A stretch of DNA of 38,155 bases from the NCBI GenBank assembly GCA_020630525.1, contig JAHDBF010000011.1, positions 1 to 38,155 of the forward strand, read 5' to 3'. Position numbers and translations under genes: made by a program. The notes under the pieces are model-generated. The model was given only the letters and a program-made list of their open reading frames with translations, was not told the DNA's origin and did no database searches. Each line of letters begins with the position of its first letter. Positions within the stretch are counted from its first letter, which is position 1. This document shows, piece by piece, positions 8,114 to 17,344 of the stretch. This DNA is from Saprospiraceae bacterium. GTDB taxonomy: Bacteria; Bacteroidota; Bacteroidia; Chitinophagales; Saprospiraceae.

Positions 8114-8581
8114 ATGACCAACAAAACACTAATAGAAAAATTTTACACTTCATTCCAAAATAAAGATTATCACGGAATGATCGAGTGCTATCACGATGAT
8201 ATTATATTTGAAGATCCGGGTTTTGGAGAATTACATGGTGAGGAAGCGAAAAGTATGTGGAAAATGCTATTAAGCCGAAGTAATTCTGATACAAAAATTA
8301 CTTTTAAAGATGCAGAAGCAAATGATTCCAGTGGCAGCGTTAAATGGACGGCTAAGTATACTTACGGGGACAAAAAAAGAAAGGTTGTCAATAACATCTC
8401 AGCGAAGTTCAAATTTAAAGATGGGAAAATCATAGATCATAGAGATCACTTTAATCTTTGGAAATGGACCAGTCAAGCATTGGGAATGCCTGGAATTCTC
8501 CTTGGATGGACTCCATTTATGAAAAAGAAATTGCAGCAAAGAACCAATAAAATGCTTAAAAAATTCATGGCTAAGCAATGA
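8114..8581 (+). CDS. NTF2-like / SnoaL-like domain protein
   Basis: A 155-residue cone-shaped alpha+beta barrel protein of the NTF2-like superfamily. The N-terminus IEKFYTSFQNKDYHGMIECY followed by HDDIIFEDPGFGELHG is the standard opening helix and strand of SnoaL-like proteins, and GKIIDHRDHFNLWKW is the closing strand. A basic C-terminal tail (MKKKLQQRTNKMLKKF) follows. Members include isomerases, hydratases and non-catalytic binding proteins; the substrate cannot be told. The AAGG before the ATG is a reasonable ribosome-binding site. It is probably cotranscribed with the lipase-like gene. Confidence 0.85.
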   Translation: MTNKTLIEKFYTSFQNKDYHGMIECYHDDIIFEDPGFGELHGEEAKSMWKMLLSRSNSDTKITFKDAEANDSSGSVKWTAKYTYGDKKRKVVNNISAKFKFKDGKIIDHRDHFNLWKWTSQALGMPGILLGWTPFMKKKLQQRTNKMLKKFMAKQ

Positions 8582-8603
8582 ATTAAATTCTCATAAAAAA
8601 GAA

Positions 8604-8611
8604 TAATTTTG
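8604..8611 (+). promoter_or_regulatory. Bacteroidota -7 box directly ahead of the DUF4286 gene
   Basis: TAATTTTG is an exact match to TAnnTTTG, ending three bases before the ATG at 8615. If active, transcription would begin at or just inside the first codon, giving a leaderless message or forcing a start further downstream. Confidence 0.4.
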
Positions 8612-8614
8612 CGC

Positions 8615-8932
8615 ATGGAAAAATCTAGACTGCTTTATAACGAGACATTCAAAGTAGAAGAAACTATTGCTACAGAGTGGCTGACATGGATGAAGGAAAC
8701 CCAAATTCCAAATATCTTAAAAACTGGACTTTTCGAATCTTTTCAGATCAATAAATTGTTGTTTACAGAAGAAGATGGCGGAGTGACTTTTGCGATACAA
8801 TTCATTTGTCAGAATATGCACAATATGCAAATGTATCAGCGTAATCATGTCAATCACTTTCAGACAGCTATGCAAGCAGACTTTAAGGATAAATACGTCG
8901 TGTTCAGAACACTAATGGAAATCATAGAATAA
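8615..8932 (+). CDS. DUF4286 family protein
   Basis: A 105-residue protein of the DUF4286 family, which is found mainly in Bacteroidota and has no known function. The conserved opening LLYNETFKVEETIATEWLTW and the later segment with VNHFQTAMQADFKDKYVVFR are typical; the fold is expected to be ferredoxin-like. I chose the ATG at 8615 over a TTG two codons upstream. A CTG at 8630 would give the N-terminus most similar to the family (LYNETFKV directly after Met) and is worth considering because a promoter box overlaps the upstream region. The MFS gene begins 6 bases downstream. Confidence 0.82.
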   Translation: MEKSRLLYNETFKVEETIATEWLTWMKETQIPNILKTGLFESFQINKLLFTEEDGGVTFAIQFICQNMHNMQMYQRNHVNHFQTAMQADFKDKYVVFRTLMEIIE

Positions 8933-8938
8933 CATTCA

Positions 8939-10210
8939 TTGAAAAATAAAAAAGCACTCATACTACTCCTGATTGCCAACATCATTTCAGGTGTAGCACA
9001 AGGTATTAGTATGATTGCAATTCCTTGGTATTTTGCAAAACAAGGAGAGCTTGGATTTTTTATTTGGTTTTATATCCTAGCTAATGTTATTGCTTTGGTT
9101 TGGGTTCCGTATAGTGGAACATTGATTGATAAATATAGTCGTAAAACCATTTTTCTATTCACCAATGCTATTTCTGCTTTCATACTTGGATCGGTATCAT
9201 TGTATGGTTTCCATAATGGTTTCCTTTCAGCATTTGCTGTTGCATTTGTCTTTGTAATGACGATGATGAATTACTCAATCCATTATCCATGCTTTTATGC
9301 ATTTATCCAAGAAATCACTCCAAAACGATTCTATACCAAAGTAACATCATTACTAGAAATACAAGGTCAAGCCACCAATATCGTCGGAGGTGCTGCAGCG
9401 GCACTTTTATTGGAAGGTAGTGTAAATGGATTTGTCAAAATATTTGGAATAAATTTTAATGCTATTGTCGATTTCAAAGCATGGCAGATTCATGAAATAT
9501 TTCTATTGGATTCATTGACTTATGTAATTTCGTTTTTCATTATTTTAAGTATTCACTTTATCCCACTTGTAGAAAGAACGATAGAAAACACCTCGATAAT
9601 GACGAGACTAAAAACGGGTTGGGATTTCTTAATAGAAAACAAGATTACTTTTTTGTTTGGTGTATGTTCATACATCGTTTTTGTGTGTCTACTAGTAGAG
9701 GCATTTTATCTTGGTGCATTATATACCGAATCACATTTACACGAATCAGGAGACGTATATGCAAGTTCTGACATTGCCTACGCTTGTGGTGCAATCATCA
9801 GTGGATTGGTGATAAGGTTTGTTTTTAGAAAAGTCAGTTTGCCTTTTGGAATTATCGTGTTGTTTTTCTTAACGTCGATCGTTTTTATAGTCTTAGGAAT
9901 TTCCGATTCAGTGAACGTATTTTACTTTATGTTGTTTTTATTGGGATTGTCAAATGCTGGCATACGAATCCAAAGAGTAACCTATTTATTCAATAATATT
10001 CCGAATCAAGTTTTTGGCAGAACGAATAGTATTTTCAATATCGCAAACATTTTTATACGTGTAATCCTATTACTAATTTTTGCACTACCCTTTTTTAGAA
10101 TTGACAATAACGTAATTTATGCATTTTTTATAATGACTATTGTGTTATTAGTTGCTATAATTGTGATGCTAATTAATTACAAAAAATTTGACCTTACTGT
10201 TTATCAATAA
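8939..10210 (+). CDS. MFS transporter
   Basis: A 423-residue polytopic inner-membrane protein with about 12 hydrophobic helices, the first at residues 6-26. The loop between helices 2 and 3 has SGTLIDKYSRKTIFLF, matching the MFS signature GxLaDrxgRr. It resembles the drug/permease-like MFS_1 or DUF-type MFS exporters of Bacteroidota; the substrate is not evident. The start is a TTG at 8939, six bases after the DUF4286 stop. It is the only suitable start, because the next methionine lies inside the first helix. Probably cotranscribed with the genes on both sides. Confidence 0.88.
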   Translation: MKNKKALILLLIANIISGVAQGISMIAIPWYFAKQGELGFFIWFYILANVIALVWVPYSGTLIDKYSRKTIFLFTNAISAFILGSVSLYGFHNGFLSAFAVAFVFVMTMMNYSIHYPCFYAFIQEITPKRFYTKVTSLLEIQGQATNIVGGAAAALLLEGSVNGFVKIFGINFNAIVDFKAWQIHEIFLLDSLTYVISFFIILSIHFIPLVERTIENTSIMTRLKTGWDFLIENKITFLFGVCSYIVFVCLLVEAFYLGALYTESHLHESGDVYASSDIAYACGAIISGLVIRFVFRKVSLPFGIIVLFFLTSIVFIVLGISDSVNVFYFMLFLLGLSNAGIRIQRVTYLFNNIPNQVFGRTNSIFNIANIFIRVILLLIFALPFFRIDNNVIYAFFIMTIVLLVAIIVMLINYKKFDLTVYQ

Positions 10211-10223
10211 ATAATTTTAATTC

Positions 10224-11399
10224 ATGGACTTTACACTTACAGAAGAACAATTGGCAGTACAATCTGCAGCTAGAGAATTTGCTCAAAAAGAACTATTGCC
10301 TGGCGTCATAGAAAGAGATAAAAATATGTCTTACCCAACGGAACAAGTCAAAAAAATGGGTGAATTGGGGTTCTTAGGTATGATGGTAGATCCAAAATAT
10401 AACGGTGGTGGTATGGACACGATCAGCTACGTATTAGTGATGGAAGAGTTATCAAAAGTTGACAGTTCATCTAGTGTGATCGTATCTGTAAACAACTCAT
10501 TGGTGTGTTGGGGACTGGAAGAATATGGTACGGAAGAACAAAAACAAAAATACTTAACTAAGTTAGCTACTGGAGAATATATTGGTTCGTTCTGCTTAAG
10601 TGAGCCAGAAGCAGGAAGTGACGCCACAAGCCAAAGAACTACTGCCGAAGATAAAGGTGATCACTATTTATTAAATGGTACAAAAAACTGGATTACTAGT
10701 GGAGGAACAAGTAGAATCCATCTTGTAATCGCACAAACTGATCCGGCAAAAGGACATAAAGGCATCAATGCGTTTATCGTAGATACTGAATGGGAAGGTG
10801 TAAACATCGGAGCGAAAGAAGATAAACTTGGAATCAGGGCTTCAGATACACACACGATCATGTACAATGATGTAAAAGTGCCAAAAGAAAATAGAATCGG
10901 CGAAGACGGATTTGGGTTTAAGTTCGCAATGAAAGTATTGAGTGGTGGAAGAATCGGTATCGCTGCGCAAGCACTAGGAATAGCATGTGGCGCTTACGAA
11001 CTTTCTGTTGCTTATGCAAAGGAAAGAGAAGCGTTTGGAAAGCCTATTGCAAATCATCAAGCCATTGCATTTAAACTTGCAGATATGGCACTTGATATCG
11101 AAGCATCGAAAATGTTGGTTTACAGATCAGCTTGGTTAAAAGATCAACACATGAATTATGACTATGCAAGTAGCATGGCGAAACTTCATGCTTCTCAAAC
11201 AGCAATGAAACACACTGTTGAAGCAGTTCAAATCCATGGCGGTTATGGTTACGTAAAAGAATACCATGTAGAGCGATTAATGAGAGATGCGAAGATTACA
11301 CAGATCTATGAAGGCACTTCTGAGATTCAAAAAATTGTTATCTCTCGAAGTTTGATGAAAGGAAACTTATACGAGCAATTGGTTACTAGAAATGTATAG
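10224..11399 (+). CDS. Acyl-CoA dehydrogenase, short/medium-chain type
   Basis: FAD enzyme introducing the alpha-beta double bond in acyl-CoA, passing electrons to electron-transfer flavoprotein. The 391 residues cover the whole family: N-terminal helical domain from FTLTEEQLAVQSAAREFAQ, the signature CLSEPEAGSDA at about 127-137, WITSGG, and the catalytic base Glu363 in QIYEGTSEIQK, placed as in butyryl-CoA dehydrogenase (Glu368 in human SCAD). Arg and Gly pairs in the FAD region (QIHGGYGYVKEY) are intact. The likely substrate is short-chain acyl-CoA, though a branched-chain acyl-CoA is possible. It begins 13 bases after the MFS gene. Confidence 0.95.
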   Translation: MDFTLTEEQLAVQSAAREFAQKELLPGVIERDKNMSYPTEQVKKMGELGFLGMMVDPKYNGGGMDTISYVLVMEELSKVDSSSSVIVSVNNSLVCWGLEEYGTEEQKQKYLTKLATGEYIGSFCLSEPEAGSDATSQRTTAEDKGDHYLLNGTKNWITSGGTSRIHLVIAQTDPAKGHKGINAFIVDTEWEGVNIGAKEDKLGIRASDTHTIMYNDVKVPKENRIGEDGFGFKFAMKVLSGGRIGIAAQALGIACGAYELSVAYAKEREAFGKPIANHQAIAFKLADMALDIEASKMLVYRSAWLKDQHMNYDYASSMAKLHASQTAMKHTVEAVQIHGGYGYVKEYHVERLMRDAKITQIYEGTSEIQKIVISRSLMKGNLYEQLVTRNV

Positions 11400-11427
11400 T
11401 TCTAATTGAATTTTTACCATTGATTAA

Positions 11428-12501
11428 ATGGGAAAAACATTTAGAATAGCGACTGTTTTAGGTGTACCAATATTGGTGCATTGGTCACTGGGATTATTCT
11501 TTTTATTTTTTATTTATGTAGCTAATAAAGAAGCATTAGCGTTGAGTGAAGTTGCTTGGTCGATTTTATTTTTTATTAGTTTATTCTTATGTGTTGTTCT
11601 ACATGAAATTGGTCATGTTGCTACTGCAAAAAAATATGGGGTAAAAACTAGAGACATTATACTCAGTCCAATAGGTGGATTAGCAAGATTAGAATCTATA
11701 CCTCAGAAAGCATTACAAGAATTTTGGATTGCGATTAATGGTCCATTTGTCAATCTTAGCATTGCAGGTTTACTGGCCATAATACTATTGGTATTTCGGA
11801 TTCCATTTATTCCACAATTACAATATCCAGTTATCATTGACGGACCAATATTGTTTTTACAATTATTAATGTTGATTAATATAGTTGTATTTTTCTTTAA
11901 TCTGATACCAGCTTTTCCAATGGACGGTGGACGTGTTCTTCGATCTATATTGGCATTAAAATTTGATAGAGTAAAAGCGACGTTTATTGCCTCCGTTATC
12001 GGAAAAATAATAGCAATAGGATTATTGGCTTATGCAATTATCAGCAGTCAAATATTGCTTGGGTTTGTTGCGGTATTTATCTATTTTATGGCAGGCACAG
12101 AATATCAACAAACCAAAACTTCAGAAAAATTAAGCAATACTTTAATTATTGATATCATTGTAAAAAACCAAATTGCAAAAGTCTATTTGCAAGATAAATT
12201 TGCAGAGATAAAAAACGAACATACAAATACCAATAATTTTTTAGTGTTTAACGAATCAGAAAACTTAGTAGGCACATTGCCAAATTGGTTTTTAAAAGAA
12301 GCCTTAAAATCTCCAGAAAAATATACTCAGGTAGAAGATCTATATAGTAAAAAATATAGCTCTATTCCTGAAACATATTCAATGAAGAAGGCATTTGATA
12401 TTATGCAGAAAGAAGGGATGGCGATATTGGCAGTAATGAATATCGATGGTGATATAGTTAGTTCTTTGGATAGAGAGGCTGTTTCTAAATTAGTAAAATG
12501 A
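11428..12501 (+). CDS. Site-2 protease, M50 family, with CBS-like C-terminus
   Basis: Intramembrane zinc metalloprotease of 357 residues. The zinc site is HEIGH at 59-63 and the third ligand Asp166 lies in AFPMDGGRVLRS, both inside hydrophobic helices. Five to six helices span residues 13-225. The remainder is a soluble domain with CBS-like sequence (SSIPETYSMKKAFDIMQKEG then AILAVMNIDGDIVSSLDREA), as in the Rv2869/SpoIVFB-CBS class that responds to a nucleotide. The substrate is not known; membrane anti-sigma factors are typical. It follows the acyl-CoA dehydrogenase after 28 bases. Confidence 0.92.
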   Translation: MGKTFRIATVLGVPILVHWSLGLFFLFFIYVANKEALALSEVAWSILFFISLFLCVVLHEIGHVATAKKYGVKTRDIILSPIGGLARLESIPQKALQEFWIAINGPFVNLSIAGLLAIILLVFRIPFIPQLQYPVIIDGPILFLQLLMLINIVVFFFNLIPAFPMDGGRVLRSILALKFDRVKATFIASVIGKIIAIGLLAYAIISSQILLGFVAVFIYFMAGTEYQQTKTSEKLSNTLIIDIIVKNQIAKVYLQDKFAEIKNEHTNTNNFLVFNESENLVGTLPNWFLKEALKSPEKYTQVEDLYSKKYSSIPETYSMKKAFDIMQKEGMAILAVMNIDGDIVSSLDREAVSKLVK

Positions 12502-12536
12502 ATATTATTATCGTTTGAGTAAAAAAATAAATACAC

Positions 12537-13064
12537 ATGAAAAAAATTCTTGCTTTCGCAGGCAGTAATCATAAGAATTCCATTAATCATCAATTGGTTG
12601 AGTATACAGCATCATTAATAGATGATGTAGAAGTTAATGTACTAGATATTAGAAGTTGGGATGTTGCAATGTATAGTATTGACATGGATCCAGATCAAAC
12701 TCCAGAAAAAATTACTGAGTTAATTTCATTGATAAAAGCGTCTGATGGGTTCATCATTTCTTCACCCGAACACAATGGAGGAACGCCAGCATTTTTAAAA
12801 AACATCATTGATTGGTTAAGTAGAAGAAGTAAGAAAGTTTTTGATGATAAGCCTATGCTATTAATGAGTACTTCTCCAGGTGCTGGAGGTGGAGCAACCA
12901 ACTTAAAATTTCTGATCCATTCACTGCCTTATCAAGGTGCAACCATAGCTGCTAGCTTTAGCCTTCCATCATTCTTTGATAATTTTAAAGATGGAAAAAT
13001 AATAGGTGATCAATTAGATCAACTAAAAGAAAGTATTGATGAATTTAAAAAAGCTTTAGCTTAA
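12537..13064 (+). CDS. NADPH-dependent FMN reductase-like flavoprotein
   Basis: A 175-residue flavodoxin-fold protein. The phosphate loop is GSNHKNSINHQL at 10-21 and the flavin-stacking loop is SPEHNGGTPAFLKNIIDWLS at about 76-95, both diagnostic of the NAD(P)H-dependent FMN reductase family (PF03358), whose members reduce quinones, azo compounds or chromate. The specific acceptor is unknown. It begins 35 bases after the site-2 protease gene and is the last gene before a bidirectional terminator. Confidence 0.9.
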   Translation: MKKILAFAGSNHKNSINHQLVEYTASLIDDVEVNVLDIRSWDVAMYSIDMDPDQTPEKITELISLIKASDGFIISSPEHNGGTPAFLKNIIDWLSRRSKKVFDDKPMLLMSTSPGAGGGATNLKFLIHSLPYQGATIAASFSLPSFFDNFKDGKIIGDQLDQLKESIDEFKKALA

Positions 13065-13087
13065 TCCAAGGTTCAACTTTAGCATTC

Positions 13088-13131
13088 AAAAAAAAATCTG
13101 TTGCCAAAAAATTCAGCAACAGATTTTTTTT
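13088..13131. terminator. Bidirectional terminator between FMN reductase gene and ompH
   Basis: The stem joins a run of A plus TCTGTTGC (13088-13104) with GCAACAGA plus a run of eight T (13116-13131), around an 11-base loop. It is a clean intrinsic terminator in both directions and serves two convergent genes. Confidence 0.92.
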
Positions 13132-13151
13132 ATTATTGATAATAGTAAATA

Positions 13152-13661
13152 CTATAGTCCCAACTTAGCTTTTACTTTAGCACTGATATCATCTCCAGCA
13201 TTAGAAGATAGAATACTTCCAGTACTAGAATCAAAAATCATTGTATAGCCTTCTTCTTTTCCGATTGTCTCAATCACTTTGTTTACCTTATCTAAAATCG
13301 GTTGATATAACTCTTGTCTTTTCGTACCGATCATGTTTTGTACTTGTTGCTCATACTGCTGGATCTCTTGTTGCTTTACACTCATCGCACCTTCTTTTTG
13401 TTGCATTTGTACTTGAGATAATGCACCAGTATTTGCTTCTTCTATATATGCGTTATATTCTGTTTCTAAGGCTTGCACCATTTCCTGACCTTTGGCAATT
13501 AATCCATTTTGATAAGTCAATAACTGTTCATCAGCGGCTTTTACTTCTGGCAATTCTACCAATAATTGAGTGGCATTAATGTATCCAAATTTTTGCGCAT
13601 TCGCTTCTATTGCAAATGACAACGAAACAAATATCGAGATAGCTAAAATTAAGTTTTTCAT
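13152..13661 (-). CDS. ompH: OmpH/Skp family periplasmic chaperone
   Basis: A 169-residue protein with a signal peptide (MKNLILAISIFVSLSFAIEANA, cleaved before QKFGYINA) and then a Skp/OmpH domain: a short beta segment FGYINATQLLVELPEV, a long heptad-rich coiled coil over about 40-125, and the closing strand YTMIFDSSTGSILSS. Skp-like chaperones hold unfolded outer-membrane proteins during passage through the periplasm. It lies downstream of bamA in the same direction, with a 160-base gap, as is usual in Bacteroidota, where one or two ompH copies follow bamA. Confidence 0.93.
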   Translation of the reverse strand: MKNLILAISIFVSLSFAIEANAQKFGYINATQLLVELPEVKAADEQLLTYQNGLIAKGQEMVQALETEYNAYIEEANTGALSQVQMQQKEGAMSVKQQEIQQYEQQVQNMIGTKRQELYQPILDKVNKVIETIGKEEGYTMIFDSSTGSILSSNAGDDISAKVKAKLGL

Positions 13662-13821
13662 TTTTGTAGTATTCTAATTGTTTTTAATCAATGCTGTTTT
13701 TATACAGTTATTTTGATTGAATTTTTAAAAAATATAGTTTGTTAAATATGATGTCTTCATAACGTCAAAAGTCGTGCTAAGCATTCATTTTGTATCGTTT
13801 TAACCTTTGTTTAATTACACA

Positions 13822-16434
13822 TTAGTCTGGTTCGAATCCTAATACAATACTAAATTTCGCATAATTTTCGGTTTCTTTATCAAATCCCCAACCGAAGTCT
13901 CCTCCCAATAATCCAAACATAGGTAAGAAAACCCTAGCACCAAATCCTACTGAACGCTTTAAGTCAAAAGGATTATAATCTTGGAATGAACCCCACGAAT
14001 TTCCTCCTTGTACAAATGCCAATCCATAGATTGTCGAACTAGGATTTAGCGAAAGTGGATATCTCAATTCCATTGTAAATTTATTAAATACATTTCCACC
14101 ACCTAGATTGTTTTGCGCAAGATCGCTCTGGTCATATCCTCTTAAAGCGATGATGTCTTTTCCTGTGATTCCTACATTTTGGTTGGACAATCCATCTCCT
14201 CCTACTTCAAAACGCTCAAACGGAGTAATGCCAATCGCATCATTATAAGTACCTAGATAACCCATCTTTGCATTAAATGCAAAAACCAATTTGTCTACAA
14301 TATTATAGTACCACTCTGCATCGATTCTCCACTTGTGGTATTCTAACCATTCGAATTTTCTGGCATTTTCTTCTTGTAAGTAGAGTGCTTGTAATTCTCC
14401 TGTAGAAGGATCTCTACCAGTTCCAAATTCTCTGTACCAACTATCTAGAATATTTTCACGATCATTATCATCCAGCACCCAGTAATTATCTTTTCTAAAC
14501 AACGAATACGGCAAGGTAAACTGTGCTGTCAAAGCGATTCTAGAACCTCTTCTTGGATATAATGGCTCGTTGATCGAACTTCTTTGGAATATTTGCCTAA
14601 AGCTAAAATTCTTAAAATTTCCAGATGTTATTTGTACCCCTAGACGTGTATCGTTATCAAAAACAGCAAAGTTTCCTCCGATGTAATCATCCAATACAAT
14701 ATTTTCTAATGTCAATGTAGTACTAGAAGAAAAGAAATCATCAGGCCATTTTAATTGTGTTCCTAATCCAACAAATCCCCTCAATATACTCAAGAACCCT
14801 TGTCCTAAAATTTCTAAATCATAAGAAGAATACACTGCTCCTACAGAAAAACTATTCGGCTTTTTTCCTCCCAACCATGGTTCGGTAAGCGAGAAGTTTA
14901 ATGATCTAAAAAACTGACCATTAGATTGCGCCCTTAAGGATAATTTTTGGCCATCACCTTGTGGCAGTGGAGACCAGGTAGATTTGTCTTTAATATTACG
15001 TAAAGAAAAGTTATTGAAGGTTACACCCAATGTTCCGATCAATCCACTTACTCCTCCATAACCTGCCGAAAGTTCCAACTGATCAGAAGGTCTCTCTTCT
15101 ACTTTATACAGTACATCTACTGTACCTTGCGCTTGGTTAACCTGTGGTTGAATGTCTAAAGTCTCTGGATTAAAATATCCTAGGTTTACAATCTCTCTTT
15201 GCGATCTGATGATATTTGACCGACTAAATTTATCGCCAGGTTTTGTTCTTAACTCTCTTCTGATTACATGCTCATGGGTACGGTCATTTCCTTGAATGAT
15301 CACATTATCAATGGTCGCTTGAGCACCTTCATAAAGTGCCATTTTAAGATTTACCTTATTGTCAGTAATAGAAGTTTCTACTGGATCTACATTAAAGAAT
15401 AAATATCCATCATCAAGATATAGCGAAGACACATCTCTACCATCAAGACTAAAAGTCAATCTTTTTTCCAATACTTCAGGATTAAAAATATCTCCTTTTG
15501 AAATTCCTAAGATGGTAGATAGTTGCTCGTCAGAATATTTGGTATTTCCTTGCCAAGTGATGTCTCCAAAATAATACGGTTCTCCTTCGTAAACTTGTAT
15601 TTGGATTTGTAATTCATCATCTTCATTGTTGAATATGCTATCTGCAGTAATGATGGCATCTCTATAACCTTGGGTGTTATAGTAGGCAATAATACTTTTT
15701 TTATCCTCTAGGAAATCTTTTTTGACATATTTAGATTTTTTGAAAAGCGCACTTTTTTTCTTCGTGTTTTTCATTTTCTTTCTAAGCTTCTTATCCTTGA
15801 CTTTTTCGTTTCCAAAAAAATCAATGCTTGCTATTTTTACGCGATCATCTTTATTTATATCAAAGATCAATTTTACTGCGTTTTCTTTAAGCTCATCAGG
15901 TTCTTCTGTGATTTTTACATCTGCATTTAAGAATCCTTTTCCGATATAAAATTTCTGAATTTTCTGAATACAAAGGGCTTTTATGTCTTCTGTTACAATA
16001 CTACCTTTATTCAAAGTACCATCCAATACGTCGATGAGGTCTTCATGCTGTACTTTTTTGACACCTTTAAATGTGTAACGCGACAACGTAGGTCGCTCGG
16101 TGATCAAAATCTGGAGGTAGATATTGTTTTCTTCAATTTTAGTCTGGCTAATCTCAACGTTTTCAAATAGCTTTAATCTCCATAGAGCTTTTATTGCCTT
16201 TGGGATATCGTCACCAGGGATTTCTATAGTTTTTCCGACCCGTAATCCAGTGATCGAAATGATGGCATTTTGGTCTCTATTTTCAGCGCCTTTTATCTCT
16301 ACTCCAGCAATCGTATACTTTCCAGCATTGCTATAATCATATACTTTAGAAGGCGACTCTTGCGCTTTCATTGTAGTGAAACTCAATGCTAAAAAAACAA
16401 CGAGGAACCATCTTGTCAAAACATTCATTTTCAT
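13822..16434 (-). CDS. bamA: Outer membrane protein assembly factor BamA
   Basis: Omp85-family insertase for outer-membrane beta-barrel proteins. I start it at the ATG at 16434, which gives 870 residues, a signal peptide (LTRWFLVVFLALSFTTMKAQ) and an AAGGA six to ten bases upstream; the frame is open 24 codons further but that stretch is not signal-like. Residues up to about 440 form POTRA domains (repeated units such as YTIAGVEIKGAENRD, VKIASIDFFGNEKVKD and ATIDNVIIQGNDRTHE), and the rest is the 16-strand barrel. The loop 6 motif reads LRGYDQSDLAQ. The protein ends SIVLGFEPD, so three residues follow the terminal aromatic of the beta signal. It lies between uppS and ompH. Confidence 0.95.
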   Translation of the reverse strand: MKMNVLTRWFLVVFLALSFTTMKAQESPSKVYDYSNAGKYTIAGVEIKGAENRDQNAIISITGLRVGKTIEIPGDDIPKAIKALWRLKLFENVEISQTKIEENNIYLQILITERPTLSRYTFKGVKKVQHEDLIDVLDGTLNKGSIVTEDIKALCIQKIQKFYIGKGFLNADVKITEEPDELKENAVKLIFDINKDDRVKIASIDFFGNEKVKDKKLRKKMKNTKKKSALFKKSKYVKKDFLEDKKSIIAYYNTQGYRDAIITADSIFNNEDDELQIQIQVYEGEPYYFGDITWQGNTKYSDEQLSTILGISKGDIFNPEVLEKRLTFSLDGRDVSSLYLDDGYLFFNVDPVETSITDNKVNLKMALYEGAQATIDNVIIQGNDRTHEHVIRRELRTKPGDKFSRSNIIRSQREIVNLGYFNPETLDIQPQVNQAQGTVDVLYKVEERPSDQLELSAGYGGVSGLIGTLGVTFNNFSLRNIKDKSTWSPLPQGDGQKLSLRAQSNGQFFRSLNFSLTEPWLGGKKPNSFSVGAVYSSYDLEILGQGFLSILRGFVGLGTQLKWPDDFFSSSTTLTLENIVLDDYIGGNFAVFDNDTRLGVQITSGNFKNFSFRQIFQRSSINEPLYPRRGSRIALTAQFTLPYSLFRKDNYWVLDDNDRENILDSWYREFGTGRDPSTGELQALYLQEENARKFEWLEYHKWRIDAEWYYNIVDKLVFAFNAKMGYLGTYNDAIGITPFERFEVGGDGLSNQNVGITGKDIIALRGYDQSDLAQNNLGGGNVFNKFTMELRYPLSLNPSSTIYGLAFVQGGNSWGSFQDYNPFDLKRSVGFGARVFLPMFGLLGGDFGWGFDKETENYAKFSIVLGFEPD

Positions 16435-16573
16435 GCAGTCCTTATTAGCTTGCAAAGGTCTAATTTTAAACCAAAGTCTATTAATAATAATGGATAAATA
16501 TTCCACATTTTACTTTATATCCATCGTAAAGTAAGCGATTTATGGCTTTGATAGTCAGTGTTTTAACAAAACT

Positions 16574-17323
16574 TTAGCTATTGATAGAAATCTGGTCGCT
16601 TGTTTGACCAAATCTGCGCTCTCTTTTTTGAAAATCTATCAATGCTTCGTATAGATGTTCCTTAGAGAAATCTGGCCACATTACATCTGTAAAATACAAT
16701 TCTGAATATGCCAATTGCCAAAGCAGATAATTACTTATTCTTAATTCTCCGCTTGTCCTTATCATCAACTCGGGGTCAGGAATTCCTGCGGTGGACAAGT
16801 GCGCATTTACTGTATTTTCATCAATATTTTCTGGAGAAAGTTCACCATCATTTACTTTTTGTGCAATAGATTTTGTGGCCTCTACCAATTCCCATCTACT
16901 TGAGTAATTTAAAGCCAATATCAAAGTCATTCGGGTATTGTCTTTGGTGTTTTCGATACAGTCTAGTAAAGCATTTCTGGTATTATCTGGTAGCTTTGAT
17001 ATATCACCAATGGTTTTGAGTTTAATATTATTTTCGGTCAATGTTTTTAACTCTTTTCCAATGGTATCTACCAGTAAATTCATCAATGCACTAACTTCTG
17101 TTTTTGGTCTATTCCAATTTTCTGTTGAAAATGCATACAACGTCAGATATTTAATGCCCAATTCGGCGCAGCCTTCTGTTATTTCTCTAACCGATTTTAC
17201 GCCATTTTTATGTCCGAAAACTCGAAATTTACCTTTAGATTTTGCCCATCTACCATTGCCATCCATAATCACTGCTAGGTGAGAAGGCAATTTATTTAAT
17301 GATATTTTGTCTTTTAATGAAAT
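16574..17323 (-). CDS. uppS: Isoprenyl transferase (undecaprenyl diphosphate synthase), probable ATT start
   Basis: Adds isopentenyl units to farnesyl diphosphate to make undecaprenyl diphosphate, the lipid carrier for cell-wall and polysaccharide building. Motifs: HLAVIMDGNGRWAK with catalytic Asp21 (numbering from the ATT), FGHKNG, TLYAFSTENWNRP and the C-terminal ELMIRTSGELRISNYLLWQ. No ATG occurs near the start. A TTG at 17347 is open but lies inside a -7 promoter box (17345-17352), so it should not be in the mRNA. An ATT at 17323 yields Met-SLKDKISLNKLPSHLAVIMD, the usual length and wording for Bacteroidota UppS. Length would be 249 residues. If the TTG is used instead, eight residues are added. 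bamA follows. Confidence 0.93.
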   Translation of the reverse strand: MSLKDKISLNKLPSHLAVIMDGNGRWAKSKGKFRVFGHKNGVKSVREITEGCAELGIKYLTLYAFSTENWNRPKTEVSALMNLLVDTIGKELKTLTENNIKLKTIGDISKLPDNTRNALLDCIENTKDNTRMTLILALNYSSRWELVEATKSIAQKVNDGELSPENIDENTVNAHLSTAGIPDPELMIRTSGELRISNYLLWQLAYSELYFTDVMWPDFSKEHLYEALIDFQKRERRFGQTSDQISINS

Positions 17324-17344
17324 AACTATTCTTTTTTTATGGTA

